Origin: Bacteroidetes bacterium UBA1952
Lineage (GTDB): Bacteria > Bacteroidota > Bacteroidia > Chitinophagales > Chitinophagaceae
Reading direction: 5' to 3'
Assembly: GCA_002336725.1 (NCBI GenBank)
Contig: DDEO01000172.1
Coordinates: 1-23,568, forward strand
Length of the DNA: 23,568 nucleotides
In this document: positions 1-7,230 of the stretch, piece after piece
Layout: each line of letters opens with the position of its first letter
Numbering within the stretch: the first letter of the stretch is position 1
Program-made: the position numbers and the translations under genes
Notes under the pieces: model-generated
The model's database searches: none
What the model saw: the letters and a program-made list of their open reading frames with translations, nothing else
Told to the model about the DNA's origin: nothing

Positions 1-815
1 ATGGCGCTTTTGATGCGGCCATCTTCGCCGTCGCCCGCCTCGGTAACGCCGAGGTGCAGCGGATAGCACTCGCCAAATTCGCTTTGCATCGTGCGCACGA
101 GCAGGCGGTAGGCTTCCACCATCACAATCGGGTTGGAGCTTTTCATCGAAAGCACGATTTGGTGATAATCTTCGTCGCGGGCGATGCGCAGAAATTCCAT
201 CGCGCTTTCCACCATGCCGATGGCCGTGTCGCCGTAGCGGCTCATGATGCGGTCGGAGAGCGAGCCATGGTTGGTGCCGATGCGCATGGCCGTGCCGTGT
301 TCCTTACAGATGCGCACCAGCGGCGTAAAGCGTTCGCGGATGCGGGCAACTTCAGCGGCGTAGGCTTCGTCGGTATATTCGATGAAGTCAAACTTCTTTT
401 TGTCGATATAATTTCCGGGATTGATGCGCACCTTTTCAATCAGTCGGGCGGCCACCTCGGCAGCGTTGGGCGTAAAGTGGATGTCGGCCACCAGCGGCGT
501 GTCGTAGCCCAGCGCTTTCAATCGCTCTTTGATTATGCCCAGTGCTTCGGCTTCTTTTTTGCTTGGCGCGGTGATGCGCACCAGCTCGGCACCGGCTTCT
601 ATGCAGCGAATGGTCTGCGCCACCGTTGCTTCTATATCCAAGGTGTCGGTGGTGGTCATGGTTTGGATGCGGACGGGATTATTTCCTCCAATCAGCAGGT
701 TTCCGACGCGGACTTCACGGGTAGGCAGGCGATACATAGCGCCGCAAAGGTCGGGCCGGATACGGGAATTGCAGAAGGTGTTTACAAGCTGTTTGCATTT
801 TCTTTGTTCTTTCAT
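1..815 (-). CDS. ispG: 4-hydroxy-3-methylbut-2-enyl diphosphate synthase (IspG/GcpE), 5' part, truncated by window edge
   Basis: IspG is the [4Fe-4S] enzyme of the MEP isoprenoid pathway that converts MEcPP to HMBPP. The first 271 residues are visible and the frame stays open to base 1. Recognisable blocks are TMTTTDT near the N-terminus, RINPGNY, RIGTNHGSLSDRIMSRYGDT, and LHLGVTEAGDGEDGRIKSA just before the edge. These form the TIM-barrel part; the iron-sulfur cysteines are C-terminal and outside the window. I chose the ATG at 815 because the NTFCNS segment that follows resembles the YCNS segment at the N-terminus of other Bacteroidota IspG proteins. An internal Met at 737 (MYRLPTREV) is the alternative. 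The start codon overlaps that of the divergent gene at 814. The family is certain, the start less so. Confidence 0.95.
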   Translation of the reverse strand, partial: MKEQRKCKQLVNTFCNSRIRPDLCGAMYRLPTREVRVGNLLIGGNNPVRIQTMTTTDTLDIEATVAQTIRCIEAGAELVRITAPSKKEAEALGIIKERLKALGYDTPLVADIHFTPNAAEVAARLIEKVRINPGNYIDKKKFDFIEYTDEAYAAEVARIRERFTPLVRICKEHGTAMRIGTNHGSLSDRIMSRYGDTAIGMVESAMEFLRIARDEDYHQIVLSMKSSNPIVMVEAYRLLVRTMQSEFGECYPLHLGVTEAGDGEDGRIKSA

Positions 816-2481
816 GCGCCGCCTCTACTCGCTTTCTTTCCTGCCGCTGTGGCTGTTGTTCTGGGCCATTACCCTTGTGCTCTATGGCATGGCATGGCGC
901 TCCGGCTTTGAGCGCGATTTTCACGGCTGGTTTGAGATGTTCTACAATCAGTCCTTTGCCGATTGCATGAATCGCAGGGGGATGCACATTACCTCGCTCT
1001 ATCAGGTTACGCAGTTGCAGTTGTGGTTGTGGTCAAAATTATTCGGTACGCATCTGCTGCCCTGGTTTTTGCTGACGACGGGTTTATATGCTGCCGCCGG
1101 CGCGTTGCTCACCGATTTTTTCCGGAAATTCTACGCAGATTTTGGGTGGAAAAATGCCCTGCCCATCGCCTTTTGGGGCGGTGTTTTTTCGCTCATTGCG
1201 CCGCACAATGCCGAGATTGTTATCTGGAAAGCCAGCTATCATTACCCGGTGGCCGTGCTGCTGTTTTCGGGTATTATGCTGCTGGTTCGTCGCGCAGTAC
1301 TTACCGGCTCTTGCAAAGCACTGGCCTTCGCGATACTGCTTTATGCTCTTTCTACTTTCACGCTGGAGCTTTTCTATACTACGCTGCCAATGGTGGCTTT
1401 GCTGGTTTTCGCATATGCCCGGCAAGGGAATCTAACACCGGCCCGACGTAAAAGTGTGCTATTCGGATTGGTAGCTATGATGACGCTCTTTCTGGGGCAT
1501 TTCCTACTCTATCATGGTGTATACGGCAGCTATATTCCCCATCAGCAAGGCAGCGTCGAGGCTTTTTTAAAACAGCCAGTAAAAGGTTTTGGCCATTTTC
1601 TGCAAAACGAGTTTCACGTACTCCTTCAAGGGCGCTACTGGCCACAGCAGCAGCGATTGCAGCTTTACGAGGCCTTCGGAACCCGCACGAGCGGGCTGGT
1701 CTCCATCCTGCTTCTGGCGCTTGCCGTCATCACTTCTTTTTTCGTCGCCAGGCGGCACCCCCGCCAAGCACCCGTATTCTGGCTAGTAATGGCTGCAAGC
1801 ACCGGAATGCTACTCATCATCACCAACTGGGTTCCTCCTACGGGGCTTTACTACAATGACCGATACCTCTATTTTGCCGGCCTTTTCCAATGGCAACTGG
1901 TGGCGGTGCTGCTTTTTGGGCTGGACAAGATGCGGGCGACTATTTTGGGCTTTTTGCTGGCAGCCCTGCTTTTCGTCTTTACGCTTTACACCGCCCTGCA
2001 GTTGCGCCGCTCAGCCAAGGTTTTCTGGCGGGTGATGGAAGATTTTCGCTGGAAAGACCATGCCGGAAGACCGGTCATCCTGCTCAACGTGCCGGCCAAT
2101 TACAAAGGCATTGTGATGTATCAGGAAACGCCGCAGGCCAGCGAGCTGAACTCACACCTGCGCATCTACACCGGCGATTCGACACACGTGCCGCTCCATA
2201 CCGTCGCCGGCTACAATATGGAAGACACCACCGACGGCGCACGGGTACTCGTGGAAAGCGACACCAGCCTGTACGTTACGCTCATCCGTCCTGGCCTCTG
2301 GTACTGGAACGGTACGCTCGGCGCTTCCGACCACGAAACCAATTTGTATAAAATGAAACTCGACGAATGGTCGCATCAATACCGGATGGTGCTCAAAGAT
2401 ACTTCTGCCCTGCTGCTGTATTTCAACCGGGGCCGCTGGCATGAAGTGGATAAATCGAAGCGGGACACCGAGCAGGAATGA
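814..2481 (+). CDS. multi-pass membrane protein of unknown function, GT-C-like topology
   Basis: The protein has 555 residues. By eye it has about ten hydrophobic segments (near residues 5-26, 78-100, 117-133, 143-159, 168-202, 214-233, 293-311, 320-337, 351-370 and 376-395), followed by a soluble tail of about 155 residues rich in Asp/Thr/Tyr. Many helices, a long loop around 235-290, an NDRYLY segment before a late helix and a C-terminal soluble domain recall GT-C membrane glycosyltransferases. I see no diagnostic DD/DE motif, so no reaction is assigned. The open frame extends upstream to 529, but that part lies over ispG; the ATG at 814 starts directly into a first membrane helix and is preferred. 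No terminator with a T-tract follows on this strand. Confidence 0.8.
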   Translation: MRRLYSLSFLPLWLLFWAITLVLYGMAWRSGFERDFHGWFEMFYNQSFADCMNRRGMHITSLYQVTQLQLWLWSKLFGTHLLPWFLLTTGLYAAAGALLTDFFRKFYADFGWKNALPIAFWGGVFSLIAPHNAEIVIWKASYHYPVAVLLFSGIMLLVRRAVLTGSCKALAFAILLYALSTFTLELFYTTLPMVALLVFAYARQGNLTPARRKSVLFGLVAMMTLFLGHFLLYHGVYGSYIPHQQGSVEAFLKQPVKGFGHFLQNEFHVLLQGRYWPQQQRLQLYEAFGTRTSGLVSILLLALAVITSFFVARRHPRQAPVFWLVMAASTGMLLIITNWVPPTGLYYNDRYLYFAGLFQWQLVAVLLFGLDKMRATILGFLLAALLFVFTLYTALQLRRSAKVFWRVMEDFRWKDHAGRPVILLNVPANYKGIVMYQETPQASELNSHLRIYTGDSTHVPLHTVAGYNMEDTTDGARVLVESDTSLYVTLIRPGLWYWNGTLGASDHETNLYKMKLDEWSHQYRMVLKDTSALLLYFNRGRWHEVDKSKRDTEQE

Positions 2482-2513
2482 AAAAACGCGCTTCTGCAAT
2501 GGCAGAAGCGCGT
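2481..2513 (-). terminator. Intrinsic terminator for leftward transcription (kbl)
   Basis: A perfect 12-bp stem (ACGCGCTTCTGC at 2486-2497, GCAGAAGCGCGT at 2502-2513) closes a 4-nt loop. Six A residues at 2481-2486 become a U-tract only on the minus strand, so it should stop leftward transcripts coming from kbl, whose stop lies 314 bp upstream on that strand. The plus-strand side is followed by AAAGTAAAAG, a poor tail for the membrane-protein gene. Confidence 0.75.
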
Positions 2514-2827
2514 AAAGTAAAAGGCTAAAATTCAAAGGGCAGGAATGCAGAAGTCGGGTAGGGCGGATTTGGGTTTGATCCCGGGGTTTTTACTTTCCGG
2601 CTGTGCAATCCGGGCTTTCACGTAGGCGGCTCCGGTATCCAATGCTCCAATTTTCGCCAGCGGCGGGCATCCAATCTTTCAATGGCTTTAGCCGCCCAAT
2701 TGCCGAAGGCAGTCCAATTCCCGCAGGGAATCCAATTGCGCAAAGCGCAGTCCAATTCTCCAATATCCGCCAACGGCGGATGTCCAATCTTCCAATTGCC
2801 GGAGGCTGTCCAATTTCCGCCAAAAGT
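2482..2827. other. Non-coding stretch between convergent genes, mostly a repeat array
   Basis: These 346 bases between the stop codons of the convergent membrane-protein and kbl genes contain the leftward terminator (2481-2513), about 125 bp in which I see nothing, and the CCAAT/mini-hairpin array (2639-2814). Short open frames crossing it show no protein-like sequence. If the terminator assignment is right, the whole stretch is transcribed as the 3' UTR of kbl. Confidence 0.7.
2639..2814. repeat. CCAAT-box / mini-hairpin array
   Basis: Eleven exact CCAAT motifs start at 2639, 2647, 2671, 2696, 2714, 2732, 2752, 2760, 2784, 2792 and 2810, most as TCCAAT(T), plus a degenerate TCAAT at 2679. 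Spacings are 8, 18-20 or 24-25 bp. Wherever the gap is long it is filled by a small inverted repeat with a 3-4 nt loop: CGCC/GGCG (2655-2665), GGC/GCC (2684-2693), TGCC/GGCA (2701-2711), ATTCCC/GGGAAT (2717-2731), TGCGC/GCGCA (2737-2749), ATCCGCC/GGCGGAT (2765-2781) and GCC/GGC (2798-2806). The linker is constant while stem sequences differ but stay self-complementary. Confidence 0.85.
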
Positions 2828-4021
2828 CTATCCTTTCAACACGCCCATTTCGCGGCCCACTTTCGTGAAGGCAGCAATGGCATGGTCGAGGTGTTCGCGC
2901 TCGTGGGCGGCAGAAATCTGCACCCGGATGCGCGCCTGTCCTTTGGGAACCACCGGGAAGAAAAAGCCGATGACATACACGCCTTCGTCGAGCAGGCGGG
3001 CGGCCATTTCCTGCGCCACGGTGGCTTCGTAGAGCATAATCGGCACAATCGGGTGAACGCCCGGCTTGATGTCGAAGCCCGCCTCGGTCATTTTTTTCCG
3101 GAAATAAAGCGTGTTTTCTTCCAGCTTGTCGCGCAGGGCCGTGCTTTCCGAAATGAGGTCGAGAACGGCAATAGATGCGCCCACCACCGCTGGCGCTACG
3201 GTATTGGAAAACAGATACGGACGGCTGCGCTGGCGCAACATCTGCACAATTTCTGTGCGGCCCGCCGTAAAACCGCCGGAAGCACCGCCGAGCGCCTTGC
3301 CCAGGGTGCTGGTAATGAGGTCGATGCGGTCCATCACGCCTTTCAGCTCGTGTACGCCACGGCCATTTGCGCCCATAAAACCGGAAGAGTGGCTCTCATC
3401 AATCATCACGAGTGCGTCGTATTTATCGGCCAGGTCGCAGATTTTATCGAGTTGGGCAATGGTTCCATCCATCGAAAAAACCGAGTCGGTAACGATGAGG
3501 CGGGTGCGCTTGTCGGCATGGGCCTGAAGCTGTGCTTCCAGGTCGGCCAGGTCATTGTGCTTGTAGCGGGCGCGGGCGGCCTTGCAGAGGCGCACACCGT
3601 CGATGATAGAAGCGTGGTTCAGCTCGTCGGAGATAATGACATCGCCCTCGCCTACCAGTGGTTCAAAAACGCCGCCGTTGGCATCAAAGCAGGCAACATA
3701 CAAAATGGCATCTTCCATGCCCACAAAACGCGCCAGACGGGCTTCCAGCTCTTTATGGATGTCTTGGGTGCCGCAGATAAAACGCACCGAAGACATGCCG
3801 TAGCCGCGGTCGTCGAGCGTTTCGCGGGCCGCTTCCAGCACCTTTGGGTGAGAAGAAAGTCCGAGATAGTTATTGGCGCAGAAGTTGAGCACTTTCTGGC
3901 CGTTGACGAGGATTTCCGGCCCTTGTTCGGAGGCGATGACGCGTTCTTTTTTGTAAAGACCGGCAGATTCGATTTCGGAGAGTTCTTGCTGGATGCGGGA
4001 ATAGAAAGAAGGAGAAGCCAT
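2828..4021 (-). CDS. kbl: Glycine C-acetyltransferase / 2-amino-3-ketobutyrate CoA ligase
   Basis: KBL is a PLP-dependent alpha-oxoamine synthase that cleaves 2-amino-3-oxobutyrate with CoA to glycine and acetyl-CoA in threonine degradation. The 397 residues match the family length. Visible motifs are FCANNYLGL (47-55), CGTQDIHKELE (83-93), the cofactor-stacking region around CFDANGG (111-117), DESHSSGFMG (208-217) and the Schiff-base lysine in TSTLGKALGG (Lys242, equivalent to Lys244 of E. coli KBL). Close relatives are BioF and serine palmitoyltransferase; the N-terminus and the DANGG block favour KBL. No threonine dehydrogenase gene is adjacent, so another aminoacyl-CoA role is not excluded. 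It lies 55 bp downstream of the HNH gene and may share its transcript. The array and terminator follow its stop. Confidence 0.93.
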   Translation of the reverse strand: MASPSFYSRIQQELSEIESAGLYKKERVIASEQGPEILVNGQKVLNFCANNYLGLSSHPKVLEAARETLDDRGYGMSSVRFICGTQDIHKELEARLARFVGMEDAILYVACFDANGGVFEPLVGEGDVIISDELNHASIIDGVRLCKAARARYKHNDLADLEAQLQAHADKRTRLIVTDSVFSMDGTIAQLDKICDLADKYDALVMIDESHSSGFMGANGRGVHELKGVMDRIDLITSTLGKALGGASGGFTAGRTEIVQMLRQRSRPYLFSNTVAPAVVGASIAVLDLISESTALRDKLEENTLYFRKKMTEAGFDIKPGVHPIVPIMLYEATVAQEMAARLLDEGVYVIGFFFPVVPKGQARIRVQISAAHEREHLDHAIAAFTKVGREMGVLKG

Positions 4022-4076
4022 ACGGGGGAGGATTTTTTTATAGAAATTGCCCGCAAATTAAGCCCTGCGGCGTGCG

Positions 4077-4415
4077 CTAACGCTTTCGCCGCACCGAGCG
4101 GTCGTAAAATTCCGGCGGGCGGGCAGCTACCCAGCGGATGAAACGGGCTATTTCCTCGTGTTGTTGCAGTGCCTCGATGGTATGATAGCTGCGCTTCAGC
4201 TCGGCTTCGGTGAGCACCGAATGAATTTTGTCGTGGCAGATTTTGTGCATCAGCACTGTTGTGGTGCCTCGTCCGCCGCGGCTTAGCGGGATGAGGTGGT
4301 GGCGGTTGGCCGGCGGTGCCAGCGGCCTTTCGCACAAAGGACATTGGGTTGTGATTTCCGGCAGAATTTCCGGCTCTTTTTCCGGAAATTTCCGGGATTT
4401 TCTTCGGCGGGGCAT
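4077..4415 (-). CDS. Small HNH-motif protein
   Basis: The protein has 112 residues with a basic N-terminus (MPRRRKSRK). A zinc-type CPLC (Cys25, Cys28) is followed by RHHLIPLSRGG (His39, His40) and LMHKICHDKIH (His57, Cys60, His61, His65), the pattern of a short HNH nuclease fold with a structural zinc. The C-terminal part, ending IRWVAARPPEFYDR, is conserved in a widespread family of stand-alone small HNH proteins. Whether this family cuts DNA, and what, is unknown to me. There is no neighbouring methylase, toxin partner or phage gene, so a housekeeping or nucleic-acid processing role is as likely as defence. It precedes kbl by 55 bp on the same strand. Its 5' region carries a run of A residues on the minus strand, preceding the ATG. 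Confidence 0.85.
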   Translation of the reverse strand: MPRRRKSRKFPEKEPEILPEITTQCPLCERPLAPPANRHHLIPLSRGGRGTTTVLMHKICHDKIHSVLTEAELKRSYHTIEALQQHEEIARFIRWVAARPPEFYDRSVRRKR

Positions 4416-4613
4416 GGCGCGGGTAATTTTTTTTTAGAATAAAAAGGCTGCCGGAAGTGCTTGCTTTCTTGGAGGCTACTATCTGCGGCTCCTCCGATTT
4501 TAAACCCCGCCGGGATTTCCGGGAAGCCGGAATTTCCGGAAAATTCAGACCGCTTCCGTATCAACCGGCCAAAGCTATCAAGGGTGTATGACCAATTGCA
4601 CAGACGGAGCATC

Positions 4614-4648
4614 AGCCGCTTGCCGGGCTGAGATAGCAGCGGCTTTTT
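4614..4648 (+). terminator. Terminator-like hairpin, no clear upstream gene
   Basis: AGCCGCT (4614-4620) pairs with AGCGGCT (4638-4644) across a 17-nt loop and is followed by TTTT. The shape fits a rightward intrinsic terminator, but no rightward gene ends nearby, so it may be incidental or end an unannotated short RNA. Confidence 0.4.
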
Positions 4649-4650
4649 CT

Positions 4651-4671
4651 CTGCGCCGCTGCGTCTCTGCG
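4651..4671. repeat. Three CTGCG copies at 8-bp period
   Basis: CTGCG occurs at 4651, 4659 and 4667, within a CTCTGCGCCGCTGCGTCTC context. It resembles the short CTCTGCGTCTCTGCG-type intergenic repeats seen in many bacterial genomes. Function unknown. Confidence 0.5.
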
Positions 4672-4766
4672 AGATTTTGCCAGAGATGCAATCCGTCATG
4701 CACCCGCCATCAATCTACATAACCGGAAACATACTACGCGTCGTACTTTTGTCGTTACGTTTAAAA

Positions 4767-4774
4767 TATTTTTG
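4767..4774 (+). promoter_or_regulatory. Bacteroidota -7 element for dxs
   Basis: TATTTTTG matches the Bacteroidota -7 consensus TAnnTTTG. A TTTG at 4748-4751 is present but the spacer is 15 nt, short of the usual 19-21, so the -33 element is uncertain. Transcription would start near 4780, which rules out the in-frame GTG at 4774 as translation start and supports the ATG at 4789. Confidence 0.5.
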
Positions 4775-4788
4775 TGGAGATAACCGAG

Positions 4789-6732
4789 ATGCAAGAAATA
4801 CCCGCAGGCCCGCTGCTGTCGCAGATAGATACCCCAACCGACCTGAAGCGCTTCGATAAAAGCCAGTTGCCACAAGTGAGCGACGAGCTGCGCCAGTTTA
4901 TTGTGGATTGCGTCAGCGTTCACGGCGGTCATTTTGGTGCCAGCCTTGGCGTGGTGGAGCTTTCCGTTGCGTTGCACTATGTATTTAATACCCCCGACGA
5001 CCAGCTCGTTTGGGATGTAGGCCATCAGGCTTACGGGCATAAAATCCTCACCGGCCGCCGCTCTGTGTTTCATACCAATCGCAAATATGGCGGTCTTTCC
5101 GGATTTCCGAAGCGCAGCGAGAGCGAATACGACGCTTTTGGCGTGGGCCACTCCAGCACCTCTATTTCTGCGGCGCTCGGCATGGCCATCGCTTCCAAAT
5201 TGCAGGGCAATACGACCCGTCAGCATATTGCTGTTATCGGCGACGGCGCGATGACAGCCGGGCTGCCCTTCGAGGCGCTCAACCATGCCGGCGTTTCCGG
5301 AACCAATCTTATCGTTATCCTCAACGATAACAACATGAGCATCGACCCCAACGTGGGCGCGCTCAAGGAGTATCTTACCCAAATCAGCACCTCGCCGCTC
5401 TGGAATAAAATGCGCGACGACGTGTGGAAAATCCTCGGCAAAGGGCCGAAGCCGGATTATACCCGCGACGTGGTAGCCAAGATGGAAGCCGGCCTGAAAG
5501 GAATGTTCAGCAAAACATCCAACCTGTTTGAGGCGCTGGGAATGCGCTATTTTGGCCCGGTGGACGGCCACAATGTAAACGGATTGGTGGATACGCTCGA
5601 GCAGCTTAAAAATATTCCAGGCCCCAAGCTGCTGCATATCAAAACCGTGAAAGGCAAAGGCTATGCACTGGCCGAAAAAGACCAGACCCTTTGGCACGCG
5701 CCCGGCACTTTTGATAAGATTACCGGAAAAATCAACAAAAAAACGGTCGCAAAGCCCGAACCGCCCAAATATCAGGATGTCTTCGGCCACACGATTGTGG
5801 AACTGGCGCAGCAAAATCCCAAAATCATGGGCATTACGCCGGCCATGCCCAGCGGCTGCTCCCTGAAATATATGATGGAAGTGATGCCCGACCGCGCCCT
5901 CGACGTGGGCATCGCCGAGCAACACGCCGTTACGCTTTCTGCCGGACTGGCGACGCAGGGCATGAAGGTGTTCTGCAATATCTACTCCTCGTTTATGCAG
6001 CGTGCCTACGACATGGTCATCCACGACGTGGCCATTCAGAAGCTGCCGGTTATCTTCTGCCTCGACCGCGCCGGGGTGGTGGGCGACGACGGGCCGACGC
6101 ACCATGGCTGCTACGACATTGCGTATATGCGCTGCATCCCCCACATGATTGTGGCCGCGCCGATGAACGAAAGCGAACTGCGCAACATGATGTACACCGC
6201 ACAGCTCGACGAAAACACACTGCCGTATTCCATCCGCTATCCGCGCGGACAGGGCGTGATGCCGGAGTGGCGAACGCCTTTTGAGAAAATGGAAACCGGC
6301 ACGGGCCGACGCATTCAGGCGGGCGAAGAAGTCGCCATTCTGACGTTTGGGCATCCCGGAAATTTTGCCGTTGAAGCCTGCGAAAAACTGGCTGTCGAAG
6401 GCCTGCGGCCCGCACACTACGATATGCGCTTCGTGAAGCCGCTGGATGGTGTTTTGCTGGATGAAATTGGCCGGAATTTCCGGAAAATCATCACCGTGGA
6501 AGACGGCACCGTCGTGGGCGGCTTTGGCGCTGCCGTGCTGGAATGGTTCAACGAACACGGCTATCATCCGCGAATCGAAATGCTGGGCATCCCCGACCGG
6601 CTGGTAGAGCATGGCACGCCGGAGCAGCTACACCGCGAATGCGGCTACGATGCTGACGGCATCGCCCGCACCGTGCGCCAGCTCTATGCCGCTGTGCCGG
6701 TGGACGCGACGGTGGAAGCCGTAAAAGCGTAA
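4789..6732 (+). CDS. dxs: 1-deoxy-D-xylulose-5-phosphate synthase
   Basis: DXS is the thiamine-diphosphate enzyme that condenses pyruvate and glyceraldehyde 3-phosphate in the first step of the MEP pathway. Length is 647 residues, normal for the family. The ThDP-binding motif runs from GDG (151-153) to NDNN (179-182); FGPVDGHN precedes the KTVKGKGYA segment; GIAEQHAV carries the catalytic glutamate (Glu377); the pyrimidine-domain motif DRAGVVGDDGPTHHG starts at 426. The C-terminal transketolase domain includes EDGTVVGGFGAAV. The frame is open from a GTG at 4774, but the ATG at 4789 is preferred because the likely -7 element covers the GTG. It is monocistronic: a strong terminator follows. Together with ispG at the left edge the window holds the first and the sixth enzymes of the pathway. 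Confidence 0.97.
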   Translation: MQEIPAGPLLSQIDTPTDLKRFDKSQLPQVSDELRQFIVDCVSVHGGHFGASLGVVELSVALHYVFNTPDDQLVWDVGHQAYGHKILTGRRSVFHTNRKYGGLSGFPKRSESEYDAFGVGHSSTSISAALGMAIASKLQGNTTRQHIAVIGDGAMTAGLPFEALNHAGVSGTNLIVILNDNNMSIDPNVGALKEYLTQISTSPLWNKMRDDVWKILGKGPKPDYTRDVVAKMEAGLKGMFSKTSNLFEALGMRYFGPVDGHNVNGLVDTLEQLKNIPGPKLLHIKTVKGKGYALAEKDQTLWHAPGTFDKITGKINKKTVAKPEPPKYQDVFGHTIVELAQQNPKIMGITPAMPSGCSLKYMMEVMPDRALDVGIAEQHAVTLSAGLATQGMKVFCNIYSSFMQRAYDMVIHDVAIQKLPVIFCLDRAGVVGDDGPTHHGCYDIAYMRCIPHMIVAAPMNESELRNMMYTAQLDENTLPYSIRYPRGQGVMPEWRTPFEKMETGTGRRIQAGEEVAILTFGHPGNFAVEACEKLAVEGLRPAHYDMRFVKPLDGVLLDEIGRNFRKIITVEDGTVVGGFGAAVLEWFNEHGYHPRIEMLGIPDRLVEHGTPEQLHRECGYDADGIARTVRQLYAAVPVDATVEAVKA

Positions 6733-6754
6733 AAATATTGTTTTATAAAGCAAC

Positions 6755-6781
6755 AAAGGCCGCTGGGAAGCGGCCTTTTTT
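6755..6781 (+). terminator. Intrinsic terminator of dxs
   Basis: AAAGGCCGC (6755-6763) pairs perfectly with GCGGCCTTT (6770-6778) around a 6-nt loop, and the T-run continues to 6781. It lies 22 bp after the dxs stop codon. Confidence 0.92.
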
Positions 6782-6940
6782 GCGGAATGAGAATGCTTAC
6801 GCATAAACCGGATTTCCCGGCTCGCCCAGCAGGCTGCCACCTGCCCCGAAAAGATTTCCGGATTTTATTCCGGGGAATATCGGTAAAGCTGGCAAGGTTA
6901 TTTTAAGCAGAACAGTACACCTTAAAAACCTCTCTTTTTT

Positions 6941-7204
6941 ATGCCTACCAACGAAAATCCCCAACACCAGGAAGGACCCGTAGCAAAAGCTATTGAAAAG
7001 CAAACCGCCAAATTGCCTTCAGACATATTTCTGTGGTCTGCACTCGGCTCGATGGCCATCTCTGCCACCGCCAAAATCATGAAGAAAGACGCACTCGCGC
7101 TTTTTGTAGGCCAGTGGGCAGCGCCTTTCCTGCTGCTCGGTGTCTATAACAAAATCGTGAAACTCGAAGGCAGCGACAGCGAAGACCACGGCGAAGACTA
7201 CTAA
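6941..7204 (+). CDS. Small membrane protein, conserved type, unknown function
   Basis: An 87-residue protein with a polar N-terminus (to about residue 24), two short hydrophobic stretches (near 29-46 and 53-69, the second containing FVGQWAAPFLLLGVYNK), and an acidic C-terminal tail ending SDSEDHGEDY. It is not an enzyme family I can name. The sequence pattern (KLPSDIFLW, FVGQWAAPFLLLG) looks familiar from small hypothetical proteins of Bacteroidota. It stands alone between the dxs terminator and its own palindromic terminator, so it is expressed as a single gene. The ATG is preceded by a pyrimidine-rich CTCTCTTTTTT rather than a Shine-Dalgarno, usual for this phylum. Confidence 0.75.
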   Translation: MPTNENPQHQEGPVAKAIEKQTAKLPSDIFLWSALGSMAISATAKIMKKDALALFVGQWAAPFLLLGVYNKIVKLEGSDSEDHGEDY

Positions 7205-7230
7205 TCTTTTCTCCTTCAAAGAAAAAATGC

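Larger units (their letters stand above)
4416..4788. other. Non-coding stretch between divergent HNH and dxs genes
   Basis: The 373 bases hold no convincing gene; a 138-residue minus-strand frame crossing it continues out of phase through the HNH gene and is not protein-like. Contents: a TTCCGGAA-rich segment (4515-4545), a terminator-like hairpin (4614-4648), three CTGCG copies at 8-bp period (4651-4671), and the dxs promoter at the right end. The hairpin without an obvious upstream gene could end a short transcript. Confidence 0.6.

Noticed and set aside
54..911. 285-residue plus-strand frame at the left edge
   Set aside because: Antisense to ispG, whose motifs are unambiguous on the minus strand; the translation is His/Phe/Ala-rich without domains.
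2639..2814. CRISPR array
   Set aside because: Repeat unit is only about 7 bp, spacing is irregular, spacers are palindromic, and there are no cas genes nearby.
2603..4141. 512-residue plus-strand frame over the CCAAT array and kbl
   Set aside because: Antisense to kbl; its N-terminal part simply translates the repeat array.
4077..4415. HNH gene as part of a defence or restriction system
   Set aside because: No methylase, toxin/antitoxin or phage-related neighbour; kbl and dxs are housekeeping genes.
4283..4699. 138-residue minus-strand frame upstream of and overlapping the HNH gene
   Set aside because: Out of phase with the HNH frame, low protein-likeness (Ser/Lys/Arg/Pro-rich), and it spans the terminator-like hairpin and repeats.
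4774..4788. GTG at 4774 as dxs start
   Set aside because: It overlaps the -7 element TATTTTTG, so it would lie upstream of the transcription start; ATG 4789 fits better.
4696..6612. 638-residue minus-strand frame opposite dxs, and other very long antisense frames (13288-15651, 15844-17415, 11759-13012, 20706-22445)
   Set aside because: They lie opposite well-supported genes and their composition (His/Arg/Ala-rich, no motifs) is that of a reverse-strand shadow of codon bias.
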